Below, piece by piece: positions 39,152 through 39,996 of a stretch of 39,996 nucleotides of DNA. The DNA is taken from positions 1 through 39,996 of the IMG/VR virus record IMGVR_UViG_3300047469_000393. One strand, given 5' to 3'. Made by a program: the position numbers and the translations under genes. Source of the stretch: a virus. The notes under the pieces are model-generated. The model was not told where the DNA came from, did no database searches, and saw only the letters and a list, made by a program, of their open reading frames with translations. Each line of letters starts with the position of its first letter. Within the stretch, counting starts at the first letter, position 1.

Positions 39152-39996
39152 CGCATGGCGTGCGGATCCTCGCTCGCTTGCCGACCGTCAAGGCGTTCCT
39201 AGACTGGTACATGGATTGGTACGACGCTGAGCACCCGACGACCGGAGGCAAGGCCAGGAGCGAGATAAAGAGGTTCGTTGCACGTTTCGGCCATCGACCG
39301 ATCGACACCATCCGCCCGACAGAGATCGAGGCTTACAAGCGGGACCGCCTGATTGCCGATAAGGCCGCACCCGAGACCGTAGGCAAGGAGTTGCGCCGGC
39401 TCAAGGCAGCATTCCGCCGAGGCGTCGAATGGGGCGAGCTGGACGTGAATCCGCTGGACAAAGTGAAGGCGCCTCGCGGAGTACGTAGCGTGGCGGTCAA
39501 GTTCTACGCCGCTGCCGATATGGCTACCCTGTATCAGACCAATCCGTCGCGCGCTGCTCTCTGGGCGTTCATGGCCCATACCGGCTTACGCCGTGGCGAA
39601 ATGTGCAAGATGGTGAAGGCCGATGTCGTCAAGGGCGTCCTTCAGGTCGAATCCGACCCGGACGAGGATGGCGATGGCCGTACGAAGTCAGGCCGGTGGC
39701 GAGAGGTGGAGTTGAATCCGAAGGCGCGTGCTGCGCTGGATTTTCTGGCTGACCCACCCGTCTGCGTCCACCCGGACACTCTGAGCGATTGGTTCGCCAG
39801 GGACGCCAAGAGGGCTGGGATAGGTGGGTCGCTGCATCGCCTAAGGCACACTTTCTGTGCCCATCTGGCGATGGCTGGAGTGCCATTGCGGCGCATCCAG
39901 ATACTTGCGGGGCATAGCGATTACAAGATTACCGAGAAGTACGCCCACCTCGCACCCGGCGGATCGGCCGGAGCGGTGGCCCTGCTGGACTTCTGA
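39016..39996 (+). CDS. int: tyrosine integrase
   Basis: 326 residues from TTG 39016 to TGA at the last base. N-terminal arm-binding part: MATIYWRGDRAYLNWSENGR. Catalytic residues are TGLRRGEMCKM (Arg), RLRHTFCAHLA (His-x-x-Arg), LAGHSDYKITEKY (His and the Tyr nucleophile, followed by AHLAP). It is full length for a phage integrase. It should recombine attP with a host site. No direct-repeat att site is visible in the window. Having the window end at its stop makes its location at one end of the prophage likely. Confidence 0.93.
   Translation: MATIYWRGDRAYLNWSENGRQVRLSIGKVDAREAERIRSAKEAELTHGVRILARLPTVKAFLDWYMDWYDAEHPTTGGKARSEIKRFVARFGHRPIDTIRPTEIEAYKRDRLIADKAAPETVGKELRRLKAAFRRGVEWGELDVNPLDKVKAPRGVRSVAVKFYAAADMATLYQTNPSRAALWAFMAHTGLRRGEMCKMVKADVVKGVLQVESDPDEDGDGRTKSGRWREVELNPKARAALDFLADPPVCVHPDTLSDWFARDAKRAGIGGSLHRLRHTFCAHLAMAGVPLRRIQILAGHSDYKITEKYAHLAPGGSAGAVALLDF

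Noticed and set aside
1-39996. Insertion sequences or transposase genes
   Set aside because: No transposase motif or paired terminal inverted repeats were noticed. The mobile genes seen are homing-type nucleases and the integrase.

Overview
The window looks like most or all of a roughly 40 kb temperate phage (or prophage) of a Gram-negative, probably gammaproteobacterial, host. Evidence for a phage is a tyrosine integrase and excisionase-like gene, a divergent CI/Cro-type switch, a complete head and tail module, and a holin/endolysin/spanin set. Evidence for the host type is two-component spanins, lipobox lipoproteins, AGGAGG-type ribosome binding sites and GC-rich DNA. The plan is lambdoid: the repressor and a recombination operon run rightward (29.4-40.0 kb), and Cro, replication, lysis and structural genes run leftward (29.3-0 kb). 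The structural order resembles a P22-like podovirus with a SU10-type coat protein.

The main finding is stop-codon recoding. From the holin (19,989) leftward to the window edge, I counted 30 in-frame TAG codons in 21 genes. They fall in both terminase subunits, portal, scaffold, coat, adaptor, tail, ejection proteins, tail fibre, holin, endolysin, a serine protease and two homing-type endonucleases. Every interruption in these genes is TAG, never TAA or TGA, and every late gene ends in TAA or TGA. A canonical tRNA with a CUA anticodon lies in the same operon at 17,318-17,392. It carries glutaminyl-tRNA features: a weak 1-72 pair, G73, and U35 in the anticodon. Several TAGs fall where related proteins normally carry Gln, so I read TAG as Gln (code-15-like) in the late genes.

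The early and middle genes (20.0-40.0 kb) have no TAG inside a convincing domain, and five of them stop at TAG. In three of those a TAA follows within two to seven codons. This partition suggests that lysis and virion assembly depend on accumulation of the suppressor tRNA, while lysogeny and early functions do not.

Layout, in order of leftward transcription: Cro (29.3 kb), a tR1-like terminator, two HTH proteins, an O-like initiator with an internal repeat-rich candidate origin, DnaB, nin-like genes, a possible Q-position gene, tRNA-Gly, nucleotide and phosphatase enzymes, an HslV-like peptidase, holin, endolysin, lipoprotein protease, spanins, the suppressor tRNA, a GIY-YIG nuclease, TerS, TerL, portal, scaffold, coat, adaptor and tail genes, ejection proteins, and the tail fibre.

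Layout, rightward: CI-like repressor, a small ORF, a lipoprotein at the position of lambda rex, a terminator, an early promoter overlapped by a perfect operator, small unknown genes, ERF annealing protein, YqaJ/lambda-type exonuclease, SSB, many small genes, an HNH nuclease, an excisionase-like gene, and the integrase ending at the last base. Three 16 bp operators, and two promoters with the same -35/spacer/-10 geometry, define the immunity region.
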